A stretch of DNA of 64,000 nt from Aldrovandia affinis (GCA_029706075.1 JAINUG010000086.1:1301060-1365059); one strand, 5' to 3'. Counted from the first letter of the stretch, positions 11,166 through 22,893 are shown. Notes: generated by a model not told the origin, from the letters alone. Translations and numbers: made by a program.

Positions 11166-13277
11166 CTCTCTTTGTGTGTGTCGGGTCAGCTCTTTTCTTA
11201 TTTAATGAGAGTTCACAGAGTGGAGTGTTATGGCTAAACTAAGCAGTAGAAAAGGACCAGAAATCAAAACCCTGGGTCCAAGGGTGGGGGACTAAGATGA
11301 ACTCAAGCAAAGAACTCAACAAAATCAAGCAAAGAACCTCCATTCAGAAAAATCTGGAAATATTCATGTGCATATACACCATGCAGAGTCTGCACAAATT
11401 AACAGATCTTAAGATCATCATATACACAAAGTGTAAATCTATCCTCATGGTGAAACAATTGGTGGATCTGTGAAAATTCCACACTATTTTATGATATCAA
11501 CAAAAACAATACCTCCATGCAAAGTAATTACTCCGATAACTGCTTAAGTTATAAGCAAGTTATAATAAGTTTTCATTTTTACACAGGTAAACAGGTTGAG
11601 AGGAACTGAATGATTTGAAGGCAGCATTTCAGCTTTTGACCTCCACTGATTCAAGGTCAGTTCAGACTTGCAAGTATTGACATGTGTGTAAGACTCCCTG
11701 ATTGGGTTAAGCGATCATATGACTAGCAGATTTGAACCAATCATAGCTTTGCCGTGGGGAGTCATTTGATTGGTTCATAGAAATCAGTGGTTGCCAGCAT
11801 ATGGTAGGTCTGCCATAAGTAGTTGCAGGGTTTGTCCAAGAGAAAGGTGACCATCATTATCTGCCTAGAGCTCATAGATGAACACATGGTTTTCTGCCTT
11901 TAGTCACATAAACCTTTCAATCGCATTCCAGTAATGACTTGTTATTCATGGGTTTTTTTATTCACAGCTTTGGGTATTCAAGCTCTGCAGCACTGCCTAA
12001 CACTTCCCAGTCACAATATGGCACGGTGACGCTCATGTTTCATTGTTACGGACATGCCACACGATTCCAAACTCATACCACCAGCTACATCTGCTGTTAA
12101 TCACAGTAACTCATTTATGATTTCGTGGAATGCTTTACCACGTCATAACTGAAGAGAAGCAGATTCTAGGTATTTTGGGATTTTTGTATCTGCAGAAATC
12201 TCTAGAATATATTCCCTGGAAAACAATATTTCAAGTTTGTAACCAGGCATACTTGGGCAAAAGAAGTTTCAGTGTCCATAAATTAAATACAACTGAAGTT
12301 TTAGTTTTTTTATTCTGTGGTAATGATGTCATCCTTCGTTTTCACAGTTAACTCTCCAGTCACGCATCGTGTTATTTACCACCTAGAAATAATCATCAGT
12401 CCTCCCCCCCTCTATTGTTCGGAGCCTAATGAGTGTGGGAATGTGTTGTTTGAGTAGCACTATATACTGAGCGTGTTGTAGATAAGCAGATACACCCTAG
12501 CAATTACAGCCCCTGTAAGATGCAGGTAAGATGGGGACTGATATAATCTTGTCCACTGTGGGAAGAGGGATTTGGGGTGGTACAAGTAACACTGGAGGGC
12601 CTGGATTGAAGTCCACTGAGGACATCCAGACCTTTGCTTTTATTTAAGAGACGGTCAAACCTGCAGCCCAGCAGCACCTTATCTCAAATAGAATCAGTTA
12701 ATACAGTTGGCTCCCTCTAAAAAAATGCTGATTGAATCAGGGTGCATTTCACAGAGGGAAGAACAGAGATCACTGCAGTCAGAGAGTGACCTTATCTAAT
12801 TAAACTGGAGACAGGAGAATATCTTATCTGCTGGCAGCTTTTATATATTTACTTATTTAATGAATTTATTTATTTTATCAAAGGATTTTTCATCCCTGTT
12901 TGCATGCACAGCAATATACAGCCAATAAACAAATCGGGACTTCACATTCTATCTCAATCTGTTCCAAAGCCTGCCTCACAGGATCAATAACTGCGGCCTA
13001 TTTCCGTTTGTATAACGTGAGTGTAGCTTTCAGTAAGAACTTCTTAATTTCATCATGTAATCCTGTGTAATAATGCTGCTCTTTTGTAGATGTACAATAG
13101 GCTGCAATCACAATTAGAAAAGCTGCTTGCAGTTAAGATTTAAATGTGTACAAGCCTGATCACATGAAACCTGTGAACATTAATCATGCAGTGAGAATGT
13201 GAATCTATAATTCAGTGGTGTTCAGTGGCTGTGTGCCCCATATGCACTGCAAGGTTTAAATGTTGTCTGCACAATTA

Positions 13278-13310
<33 letters not shown>

Positions 13311-15447
13311 AAACTTGCTTGCAAATGTAAAAACCACCCTGTTTACTGTACTCTTCCTCTGCCTCAATAATGCATTCCCTAACTTATATTCATGTTAAAC
13401 TATACATCATGATGCATTTTTTATGATTTATAATGTGGTTATTCATTATTTATTAAGAATATATCAGTAGACAGTTTATTTTTAAAGGCTTTTGAATACA
13501 GTTGTTAATTTTTTATTAAGCACTCATAAACAGAATAAGCTGAAGCATTTTCAAAAGTGTTACCTGATTAATGATTTACGACTGCTTTGCAATACTACTC
13601 TTAGTATACACGACTGTGTGGAAACTGCACCATAATGTGTAAAATCATTTTTCAAAAGCTCTGCTCTATTATAAGACCTGTTTGAGCAGTACGTGCAGGA
13701 CAGAGTCTGTAAATATGGCAGTAGAAAGGGAAAATTACCCATTAGTTTTGAGAAACCGCTCCAGGCAAGTGAAAGTAAGGTAGGGATGGCAAGAAAGGGC
13801 TCAGCTCAGCTTTATCGATATTAACATAATCCACACAGGTTCGAATCAAGCCCTGGAGCGTCATCAACATGGCTAGCCCCTAATAAGAGCCTTTCCTCTG
13901 GAACTAGATGGCCTGGTGACATCATCACTCTCGCCATGGTGTTCCAGCGCTTTCTTGGGGGAAAGGCCAGTGGGGTTCCCGCTCCGATCGGGGTCAACGG
14001 AAACAAAAGGGAAACCAAGATTTTCGCACTGCTGGAGCTGCGGGACAAAAATATGAGCCTGCATTTCCCCCAGAGGACCAGGGGAGGGGAGAGTGAACGA
14101 CAAGTTCAAAAAGAGCAGCCCTCTTGATCATAGCAAGGACCCTGCCTGCTGGTGACAGCCTGCATCGTGTCTGCACGTTTACTCTCCCGTGATCCCGTGG
14201 ACTCAAAGCATGCCTATGAATATTAGCAAGCTTGGGGGCTTTTTACATCACCCCCCCCCAAAAAAACCCAGATGCGTCACTAAGGCAAATAAGGTTTGGG
14301 TATTTGTCAGTCACTGTTTACAGTGGATCGTGACAGAATGCAGATCAGGTGCGTTCACACGGACTCACATGTTTATACCTTGCCTTTTTACGTTCTCTAC
14401 AAATGCGACGGAGATAGGATTGTGCTTTAAAATGTAATCATTGACCTGCCAGCATGTGTCACAGATTCTGAATGGGAGCTGGAAGCAAATCAAGCTGTAC
14501 AGGGAGAGCAGAATTGAATTACTGGTTGCAGACTAGTTTTGTCCTTCTTGAAGGTATCAGAGGTCATAGGTCAGTGACTGTTGATTACTGTAGCTCTGGA
14601 GGGACTGGCACTGCAGTGTATCTGACAGCATTTATACAGTTGTATGCGTTTATACAACTGCAGCATGGCAAAGAAATGAACAGATGTTCAAAATGATTTT
14701 TATACAGCCATCAATATCAAGTCAGATGATTGGCTGTCGACGATTTATGTTGCTTGTCAAAATCTGAAACAACACTGAAAAAAGTTGTCTAGTGGTCGGC
14801 AGGCTTACTGTACTTTATTTAATTTTTTAGAGAAAAGGACTACATGAAAGAGTCAGTCTAATGTGAGTATGTTCCTTTGGACTGCACTGCAAAATCATTC
14901 CAGCCATTTGAATCTCATCAGGTGGTCACCTGTAATAAGTTTGTTAGAGGAGTTCAAAAACAACTGAACCCCCCTCCTGGCAAGACCTGGATCCAAATGA
15001 ATATTTGTCACAATGTGACAGCAGCCATTGTAGCTTTCGATATGGGACATGATGATTATTTCTCTTTCTCTTTCTCTACTTCTGTGTTTTTCTATTTCTG
15101 CCTTTACACTAACTCATTGAAGAGGGGATGCACTTGAGTAGCTGCTACATGTGCTTATGTAGCAGTTACTCAAACAGAATTGTCAATCATGAATGGTCAA
15201 TCAATCAAACTCAAAGATGCCAATAACATTTAATCATGCCCTATACCTTTTTTCCAAAACTATACATGCATATAGAGTGGTATGCCAATATAAAATAGTT
15301 TTTTGCCAACATTTAGGTCCAAATATCAAAAATCACTGTAAAGAATTTTAAAAAATCTAAACATCTTAACATTTTCACACAAAGTTGAGCATGAAGTACA
15401 ATTGTACTGATCTGTAAAAAATAGATGCACTGATTATGTATTATTAC
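11166..15447. other. Long gene-free tract
   Basis: Mostly unique. 12690-12840 (CTTATCTAATTAAACTG, AGAATATCTTATCTGCTGG) and 12930-13200 look like possible conserved regulatory sequence, with GATA-like and homeodomain-like words; this is composition only. An ATT microsatellite lies at 13279-13308. 13860-14180 is a locally GC-rich patch with no convincing coding signature. Confidence 0.35.
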
Positions 15448-15653
15448 AGGCATGTGGCAGATGTTCTTATCCAGAGCAACAGGCACCGTTGACATTTCTT
15501 TACATACAATCAATTTATACAGCTGGATAATTACTGAAGCTATTTAGGTTAAATACCTTTCTCAAGGGTACAACAACAATGTCCCACCTGGGATTCAAAC
15601 CTGCAACCTTTGCATTACAAGTCCAGTTCCCTAATCATTATACTACACTGCCA
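15448..15653 (-). mobile_element. tRNA-derived SINE with L2-type tail
   Basis: On the minus strand it starts GGCAGTGTAGTATAATGATTAG (A-box-like), then has GGTTTGAATCCCAGGTGGG (B-box-like), a unique body with ACCCTTGAGAAAGGT, and ends in TTGCTCTGGATAAGAACATC, CTGCCACATGCC. It aligns block by block with the better preserved copy at 42740-42981. Confidence 0.75.
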
Positions 15654-16305
15654 TCTTATTATCAACATAGTCACATTGTATGCTTACATTGACAAAATGT
15701 CAAAATAATTTTCACATACGCAATTCGTAGTGCACAGTTACTATAAACGTTCCAATTCTTATAACCTCATAATCGCATAATCTCTGAATATACCCCTCAA
15801 CATGATTGTCACTGTTTCCTTTCTAAATGCATCAATCACATGGGGGGGCGGAGGAGGAGAAAGATGCGTGTCCGAACCATTCGTTTCTCCTGTCCTCAAG
15901 ATCTCTGTATTAAACAAAGAAGGTTAGGGGGAGACTGCGCATCGGAACGATGGCGTTCTGCTCCTGACGTGCTGACATTCGAAAAATGTTGAGCACGCGC
16001 TCTCTCTCTCTCCCAGGGGCAACACTCATTACCATATAGAGCAGCACAATTAATGTTCTCTCACACTCTTGATCAGAGAGCTTTCGTCGGAAGGTATCAA
16101 TACCTTTGAAAAGGGCCGTTTGCCAAAGTCAGCACTTCTGCTCGCCCTTATAAACACATAAATAAATCACGCCTAATTCAATGAGGGTGAATAAACAAGT
16201 AACGTTTCCACAATGTGGCGATAAATGTGGACAAGTAAGCCACAGGCAGCGTGAGGGCACTCGGAGTAGGCAGGGAGCCGTGTGTGTATATATATATATA
16301 TATAT
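15654..16305. other. Unique sequence before a TA microsatellite
   Basis: 15840-16250 is GC-richer, has (CT)n at 15999-16013, and shows no gene. It could be regulatory. A GT/TA microsatellite at 16281-16305 was the target of the next element. Confidence 0.35.
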
Positions 16306-16713
16306 CAGTGGTGGGCTGTCAGGGCCTGCAAGGCCTTCTCTGATGGCCTAATAAATATCTGAATGACAGACTGATGTTAATTATATTTTGTCCATGAATA
16401 CTTATTAAATAATTCCAAATGGTCTGTCCGCTTCCTTTCATAGCTTTTCCCCTGGTTGCACTGCTTCCAGACGTGTATTTTCATATTAAAGCATTTAACC
16501 AATCACATTTCAGCCATCATTTGTTGCCAGGGTCAAATAAATCTGCCTGGAGGCCTTCACAATCAGTTCTGCAGGCCCTGTAGCATAAAATAAGTGTCGA
16601 TCAAACTGTTGCTTCAACCAATCAGATTTTGAGTTGGCGATACCAAGGCCTTCTAGAAGGCGTACGGTAACGTCAGCGTATTCACACCCTTTGATTGGAT
16701 AGTCACTACTAGC

Positions 16714-16877
16714 TGTAGTGATGGGTACTAACACATGACCTGGTAGGAACCATCTAATGATGTATTGTTGTTGTGGGGAACAATAAAAGAGTTGCTTGAG
16801 TGACATGATCTTGCGGTCGCATGTTTATTGATTGTGCTCCACATGAGGTTTCATTGTACCTATCAAACAATACAACA
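16714..16877 (+). mobile_element. Short solo LTR inside the hAT element
   Basis: A 164-bp insert starts TGTAGTGATGG and ends AATACAACA. It is bounded by CTAGC at 16709-16713 and 16878-16882, a 5-bp duplication. It contains AATAAA near 16791. TG...CA ends, small size, a polyadenylation signal and a 5-bp duplication fit a Ty1/copia-type or small gypsy-type solo LTR. The sister hAT copy lacks this block. Confidence 0.65.
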
Positions 16878-16882
16878 CTAGC

Positions 16883-17180
16883 GAGTGGACATTTTCAGCC
16901 CTAAAGCGAATTAAAACTTATGCCAGAAATACGACAGGGCAGGCTTGACTTTCAGCATTAGGACCGTTCGATGGCGATAGAAAATGACTTCTTGATGGAA
17001 CTGAAATGCACGGATAATAATATACTATAATATATATATAATATAATAATAGACGCTTTTATCCAAAGCGACTTACAGTAGTGAATGCATACATTTTCGG
17101 ATAATCTGTAGGCTACGACAGAGTAATTGAACTCTTTTTGAGGAAAGAAAGGAGGATGGATTTTGTGTACAAATAATAAG
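16883..17180 (+). pseudogene. hAT transposase C-terminal region, degenerate and interrupted
   Basis: The plus strand encodes WTFSALKRIKTYARNTTGQA, then a stop, then LSAL. After the 79-bp insertion at 17019-17097 it resumes with a Y-D-R-V-IEL-like segment followed by RKERRMDFVYK. F-SALKRIK-x-YxRNTxGQ is the C-terminal dimerisation signature of hAT transposases close to ZMYM1-like proteins. The stop and the insertion show it is inactive. The paralogous remnant at 1042-1238 is more decayed. Confidence 0.75.
17019..17097 (-). mobile_element. 79-bp L2-type LINE/SINE tail insertion
   Basis: Consists of a TA-rich start and then, on the minus strand, GTAAGTCGCTTTGGATAAAAG. It is bracketed by CGGATAAT at 17011-17018 and 17098-17105. 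The sister hAT copy has a single CGGATAAT here, so the 8-bp duplication is real. It is an extreme 5'-truncated copy of the family at 58640-58925. Confidence 0.7.
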
Positions 17181-17581
17181 GATTTTTGGTGAGTAAAATG
17201 TTGCTATTTTCCTAAATAATATTGCAATTTTATGAGCTTATTATTGATGCTTTTTTTGCTGTGTAGAAGGAGACGGGTTTGTTTCTTGTAAAGGCATTTA
17301 TTCTGGCGGTTTGTTTCTTCAGTAATAGGCATTTATTCTGGCTACAAACGTAAAATCTCCCAAAAGTTATCAATGTACAGTTATGCGACACTGTTTGCAA
17401 CGGCTCTTTATACTGCATTTTTTCTTTGGTTTGCATAATAAGATGGCATTTCTGCATAATAAGATTTTTATAGCCATAAAATAGTTATTGAGGGGTGGAT
17501 TGATTCAGACAGAGCACTACTGAAGGCCTAGGTGTGAAATGCACGGCCCGCCACTGATATATATATATATATATATATATA

Positions 17582-18329
17582 AAGCCTGTCAATTTAACGC
17601 GTTAATTTAGTGCAATTATTTATTTAAAAAAATAACACAATAAAAAAAACGCATTTAATGACTTTTTCCCCCTGACCCCGTACTTCACCATACGTCACAC
17701 AATTCCAATCGCAATTGGTTGCGAACATGATGGAAGCGGATGACCAAACTCTGCTTGGCCCTCTGAATGGCAAATTTTCCTACAAAAAACGCCCAGGTGG
17801 AACCGTTGATAAGAACACAGTCATATGCAAGAAGGAATTTTCGTACCGTCGGAGCAATTCCAGCTTGAAGTATCACCTCAATGCAATGCATGTTTTTGCA
17901 GTGAGCCCAGCCCCAGGTGCTACTACAGGCAACGCGCCTCGCCAAACCACACTTACCGAGAGCAGGCATCACAGAATGAGTAAGTCTACCTCGGACAGAT
18001 TGACAAACTCGATTTGCTATGGTAGAAGACAAGGGGAAGCCTTTCAAACTGCGTCCTCAGATACGGTTTATGTTCAAAAACACGTATTTGTGAAAACTTT
18101 TGAAGATATGGAAATAAAACAATATATTGACTTTTAAAGCCACCTTTTGTAAAGTTTATTCAATGCTTTACTTGTCTGCCACAATAATGTCAAATCTTTG
18201 AATTGAAATATCTTCATTTGGGGGCTTTTCCCAGCAAATATTCATGCGAATATTTGCGATTAATTTGATTAATTAATCAGCATATCATGTAATTAATTTG
18301 ATTAAATCTTTTAATCAATTGACATTCCT
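17582..18329 (+). mobile_element. hAT-Ac-like element with BED-finger fragment
   Basis: The left end reads AGCCTGTCAATTTAACGCGT and the right end, inverted, AGGAATGTCAATTGATTAA. The shared TGTCAATT core close to both ends suits hAT elements of the Ac/ZBED group. The target is the same TA microsatellite as the preceding element, so the duplication is ambiguous. It encodes only the N-terminal BED finger frame (17715-18137) and is therefore a non-autonomous deletion derivative. Confidence 0.65.
17715..18137 (+). pseudogene. BED-type zinc-finger N-terminus of an Ac-like hAT transposase
   Basis: A 140-codon frame. Residues about 18-60 read FNGKFSYKK-like start, then VICKKEFSYRRSNSSLKYHL and NAMH. 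KEFxYxRSxSSLKYHLxAxH is the second half of the BED finger used by ZBED/Ac-type transposases to bind DNA. Only one of the two paired cysteines is present before KKEF, so the metal site is incomplete; a small deletion probably removed the other. No catalytic or dimerisation domain follows, and the last 50 residues are unrelated sequence. Confidence 0.65.
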
Positions 18330-18483
18330 AATATATATACATATTAATTTCTGAATTCAGGTCTGCTAATAATCCAGAACACTGAAAACGGCTGTACGCC
18401 ACACATATTCAAGCACATGGTGCATTATTTTATTTTCTCAATATTCTTTTAGACAAGCTCATGTCTTTCATCTCATTTTTAAA

Positions 18484-18526
18484 TTGCTTATCAGACAGCC
18501 TTATCCAGGGCCTCTTACTCTGCACG
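18484..18526 (-). mobile_element. L2-type LINE tail remnant
   Basis: Minus strand GAGGCCCTGGATAAGGCTGTC is a decayed copy of the L2 3' tail. The following Tc1 element inserted at its edge. Confidence 0.5.
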
Positions 18527-18528
18527 TA

Positions 18529-19575
18529 CACTATATGGCCAAAAGTCAGTGGCCTGACACCTGACCATCACATCTATATGAGCTTGTTAGACATCCCATT
18601 CTAAAACCATGGGCATTAATATGGAGTTGGACCCCCCTTTGCGGTTATGACAGCTGCCACTCTTCTGGGAAGGCTTTCCACAAGATTCTGGAGTGTGTCT
18701 GTGGAAATTTGTGCCCATTCAGCCAAAAGAGCATCTGTGAGGTCAGGCACTGATGTTGGACGAGAAGGCCTGGCTCGCAATTGGCGTTCTAATTCCTCTC
18801 AAAGGTGTTCAATGCGGTTGAGGTCAGGGCTCTGTGCAGGCCAATCGAGTTCCTCCATACCAAACTCGTCTAACCATGTCTTTATGGACCTTGCTTTGTG
18901 CACAGGGGCACAGTCATGCTGGAACAGCAAAGGGCCTTCCCCAAACTGTTGCCACAAAGTTGGAAGCGCCCAATTGGCTAAGATGTAATTGTATCCTGTA
19001 GCATTAAGAATACCCTTCACTGGAACTAAGGGGCCTATCACAAACCCTGAGAAACAGCCCCAGACCATTATCTCTCCTCCACCAAACTTTACAGTAGGCA
19101 CTATGCATTCCGCCCCAGACCATTATCTCTCCTCCACCAAACTTTACAAGGTAGTGTTCTCCTGGCATCCGCCAAACCCAGATTCGTCCATCAGACTGCC
19201 AGATAGTGAAGCGTGATTCATCACTCCAAAGAACACGTTTCCACTGCTCCAAAGTCCAGTTGCGGCGTGCTTTACACCACTCCAGCCGACGCTTGGCATT
19301 GCGCATGGTGATGTGAGGCTTGTGTGCAGCTGCTCGGCCATGGAAACCCATTCCATGAAGCTCCCGATGCACAGTTCTTGTGCTGATGGTGCTTCCAGAG
19401 GCAGTTGGTGCTTCCAGAGTTAATCTGTAGTGAGTGATGCAGCAGATGATAGGCGATTTTTACACACTACACTATGCTCTGTGAGTTTGAATGTGTTTTC
19501 AGACTCCACTTCACAATAATAGCACTTACAGTTGACCGGGGCACATCAGCAGAAATTTCGAACTGACCTTTTCAT
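18529..19575 (-). mobile_element. Tc1-like transposon, right end missing
   Basis: The left end CACTATATGGCCAAAAGTC follows a TA (18527-18528), as expected for Tc1 elements. The minus strand encodes transposase. The other terminal repeat is absent: homology fades after about 19568, so the 5' part of the element (relative to the gene) is lost. Confidence 0.8.
18799..19372 (-). pseudogene. Tc1-like transposase, disrupted
   Basis: From 19372 down, the minus strand reads [61 protein letters not shown] and [10 protein letters not shown]. These are the ordered Tc1 core motifs. The DDE triad is visible as the D in WSDES, the D in QHDCAP and the E in NRIEHL. The frame is broken by a 55-bp tandem duplication: the block starting GCCCCAGACCATTATCTC is present at 19057 and again at 19112. 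Since 55 is not a multiple of 3, it shifts the frame. The N-terminal helix-turn-helix part is missing. It cannot encode an active enzyme. Confidence 0.85.
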
Positions 19576-21583
19576 ACAATATTTATTGTAAATGTTTTCA
19601 GGTTGTGCTGGATTGTATGCACCTTGCCCTTGCACAATAGCAGTGCCCCACCTGAAATAGCAGGGATCCAAAATCTGTGCTTACCACTTCCCTAACCTTA
19701 AATATAAACAAATACATTCTTGCAAATATGATTAATGTTCACAAATCAGGCTATATTAAATTATAGTCTGGAACATCAAATCACACCCAAAAAGGTCATT
19801 CATACACAGTTAAAAACCCCACAAAATTGATTTGCAGGAAAATAAATGCTGTATGTGTGAATGACGGCGGTCTGTGGCATTAACACATTAGTTATGACAT
19901 TTCCGTTCATTAACACCTCACTCACCCCCCTCCCCCACACACACACACACACACTGTATCGATCTTGCAGGCTGCGGTTTGACACGGTCACAGTCATTAA
20001 TTCTGCTGTTGCCCCTGTCATTTGATGGCGCTGTTATTTGTCTTTCTGTCCAATCAGGTGACAGCTGATGGTTCCCCTGGAGGCTGGGGGGTCAGTGTCC
20101 ATGCCTCAACCAAGTTTGTCCAGTTCGCCTGAATATCTGTGTCAGCAGCTCTTAAAGACCCTGTGCTCTGATCTTATTCTAAATTGTAGTATGGGGAGAA
20201 TAATATGATCACTCTTGTCTCCCACCCCCTACCATTACATTAAAGGCATGAAAACTCTGGGTGAAATATGACCTGTCATCCCACCTGTGTGGGCAAGATG
20301 ACGGCTTGTGGGGGAGGTCCTGGTCATTCACAGCTATTCATTATGTAGGTGTTTGATAGACAACAACACCTACATGACGAATGGTAACTGCAACAGTGAT
20401 ACGTCACACATCCAAGCCAGTCTCTGCAATCGCTCTTACAGACACACACAAAACACCCCTGAAGTCATGCCTTCTGGACTGACCTAAACCACAATCGAGA
20501 CCTGGATTTATTCAATATTTGTCTTTAACTTTGACTTCCAAATCAAAGTGCAAGTTTTTTTTCCTTTTACTTTCTTTTCTCCCCAGTTTGGTGAGTTTAT
20601 TTTGCCCATTGCTGTCATTGCTGAGCTCACAAAACTGTGCTCGCAAAGAAAAACATTAGCAATTGTATTTAATTGTGAGCCAAAGTTAATGACATATGTT
20701 GATTGAATCTAGCCCAATCTTGTAGTCGAATACGAGTCGCATTTCAACCCATTTTTTTATGCAACTTGCCTTTTGTGAAGATGAGAAAGACTCAGAAAGA
20801 CTTTCTTTAAATCAATTCACCACTACAGCATAGAGCTGTAAGAATACAGGAAAGCCTCACTGCCAACATGGCAGGTTCAGCATAGTCACAGCACACACAA
20901 ACTGCATACAGCTTGTATGCCAGTCAAAGGCCCAGAAGCATAATATTGTCAGTGGTGTGGCTTTTGACATGTATTAACTAAGGTGAACTCTCTGTTCAAG
21001 AAGAGGACTGATATCTTTGCCCCCTGCATACAGTGATGTGATTATACATACTGTAGCCTGAAATCCATAAAAATCTGGAAAATGTAAATTGTAGTGTTGA
21101 TATGTAATATATTACATGATATATGATATGACATATACGATGTGATACTGAATATTCTCTATGTTTCAATTTGATTGCAAACACTGATTCACAACTTGGC
21201 TGAGGTGCTATTTTGTATAGGCGAAGCGTAAAGCTGAAATTTGTGGAATATGAAGGAAACGTACAAAGTTATTTTTGCATTGCTTGGATTTATCAGAGAC
21301 TTATGTCTGTTTTTGAAGTTGACGTAAGATTAATGCATATGTGATAATTGCATTATTATCCAACAATGCGCCAATGGAGAGACTTCATTTCATTATTTAT
21401 TTATAGATATTTATGTTGCATGTGCAAGATGTGGCAAGATGTGCAAGATGTGGCTTGCGGTCCAAATAAAGCATTTCATAATACACCAGGAGTTATCGAG
21501 CAAGAAGCCAAGCAAATCAGGGCAAATGACAACTACAACTCGGAATGCATGTCGCATGTTATTGAAAACAAGTTATGTTGATC
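19576..21583. other. Unique gene-free tract
   Basis: Contains a (CA)n run at 19934-19954. No supported gene. TATATGAT-rich AT sequence occurs around 21100-21150. Confidence 0.4.
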
Positions 21584-21591
21584 CTTAAGAG

Positions 21592-21688
21592 CAGAGGTGT
21601 CAAATCCATTCCATGGAGGTGTCATGCATTGGTTGTAACAAAAACCTGTGTAGACTCAGCCCTCCATGGAATGAGTTTGACACCTCTG
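21592..21688. mobile_element. 97-bp hAT-type MITE
   Basis: Left CAGAGGTGTCAAATCCATTC and right GAATGAGTTTGACACCTCTG are near-perfect inverted repeats. They are flanked by CTTAAGAG at 21584-21591 and 21689-21696, an exact 8-bp duplication. Nothing is encoded. Confidence 0.9.
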
Positions 21689-21985
21689 CTTAAGAGCGTT
21701 CATGCAGGCACTTTGTTAGAAACAAGAAAACATCAGGATAAACCATATGGACCCTATCAGTTTGTTTGGTGCAAAAGACCCACAAGTCACTGGAAATATA
21801 TGGCAAACTTACATCCAGCTTCTCTGAACTGTATGTTAGAGAATTAATTTAGATTTTTTAATAATTTTATACAATTATTTGTATAAAATGGCAAATAATG
21901 TGTGTGGTGTTGCAATTCAACAAACATTTCAGTATGTGCACTCTTATCGTGTACCACAGAAATGTCCTCATTACTAAAAAATGTA

Positions 21986-22891
21986 CAGGGAGTCCTCGGG
22001 TTGCGAACGAGATCTGTTCTTAAGTCTGTCTTTAAGTCGAATTTGTATGTAAGTCGGAACAGGTACATACAGTTCTTATTAAACGTCACTTAGTCAAATG
22101 TTTGTCTTAGTATAGTATTTATTTTACCTTGCTGTGCATATAAACCACTTCCAAATACAATAAAACATCTTAAACATAACATTCAGTACATAATAATACT
22201 GTAATAATAATAATAATAATACAGTAATAATAAAAGTAACAATGTACATACAGTACTGTACTGTAAAAAATACATTAAAGAAAGGCTTCAAGCCTTTTCT
22301 TGCACTAAAGAAAGGCTAATAGGCATATTACGCTGATTTTGGTCTTCTATCCAAATTATCAATAGCCTTTCCATCTCAATAATTAAACCATTGCGTTGCT
22401 TGGTAATAATTGTGGCATTCATCGGGGCATGGCCTTTCACATGCTCCATTATTCTCCCTTTGTCTTTTAAAATTGTTCCGATTGTTGACCGGCTGTAGCC
22501 TAATGCTTTCCCAATGGCTGATGGCGTTTCACCTCTCTCCTATCTCTTTATTATTTCAACTTGACTTTCCATGGTGATTGTTTTCCTTTTCTTTGATGCA
22601 TCACCAGCACTTGCATCGGATTTATGCTTTGGAGGCATCATTGTAAGGGTAAGAGAAAGAGAAAAACGGGACCGTGATCTGACTTAAAATAATGGACGGT
22701 GATCTCTGTTCCTTGAGCTGATGAATCGCTGAAACCGTGCAATGTTTTCATGAGCATCACAAAGTAGTGCGTGCATTCGTTATTACGAACCATTGTATTT
22801 AACACTTTTTTAAACATAATAGGCCTTATGACAGTCCGTTTGTAAATATGAGTTGTCCGTAAGCCGGACGTTTGTAATCCGGGACTGCCTG
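21986..22891 (-). mobile_element. pogo/Tigger-like transposon, internally deleted
   Basis: The ends CAGGGAGTCCTCGGGTTGCG and (inverted) CAGGCAGTCCCGGATTACAA form an imperfect terminal repeat. Each is bounded by TA (21984-21985, 22892-22893), the target of the Tc1/mariner superfamily including pogo. The minus strand encodes the N-terminal third of a Tigger transposase. An AT-rich simple tract (22195-22230) lies on the left side. Confidence 0.85.
22288..22638 (-). pseudogene. Tigger (pogo) transposase N-terminal fragment
   Basis: Starts MPPKHKSDASAGDASKKRK, then QVEIIK, a TAG stop at codon 33 (22540-22542), GETPSAIGKALGYSRSTIG and TILKDKGRIMEHVKGHAP, then LLIIWIEDQNQR and VQEKA before a TGA. 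It corresponds to the first CENP-B-type helix-turn-helix and the start of the second one in TIGD1-like proteins, which bind the transposon ends. The DDE catalytic domain is deleted. The premature TAG and the loss of the core make it inactive. A basic K/R-rich start as in this family supports the chosen ATG. Confidence 0.85.
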
Positions 22892-22893
22892 TA

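Larger units (their letters stand above)
16306..17556 (+). mobile_element. hAT-type DNA transposon, copy 2, with nested insertions
   Basis: Ends are CAGTGGTGGGCTGTCAGGGC and GCACGGCCCGCCACTG, flanked by ATATATAT (16298-16305, 17557-17564), an 8-bp duplication inside a TA repeat. It is the inverted sister of 681-1809. It contains a short solo LTR (16714-16877) and a LINE-tail insertion (17019-17097), and carries the broken hAT transposase end on the plus strand. Both copies of this family landed in simple repeats. Confidence 0.85.

Noticed and set aside
13821..14206. Overlapping frames in a GC-rich patch as an exon
   Set aside because: Several frames are open on both strands, with no domain, splice signals or repeat match to support any one.
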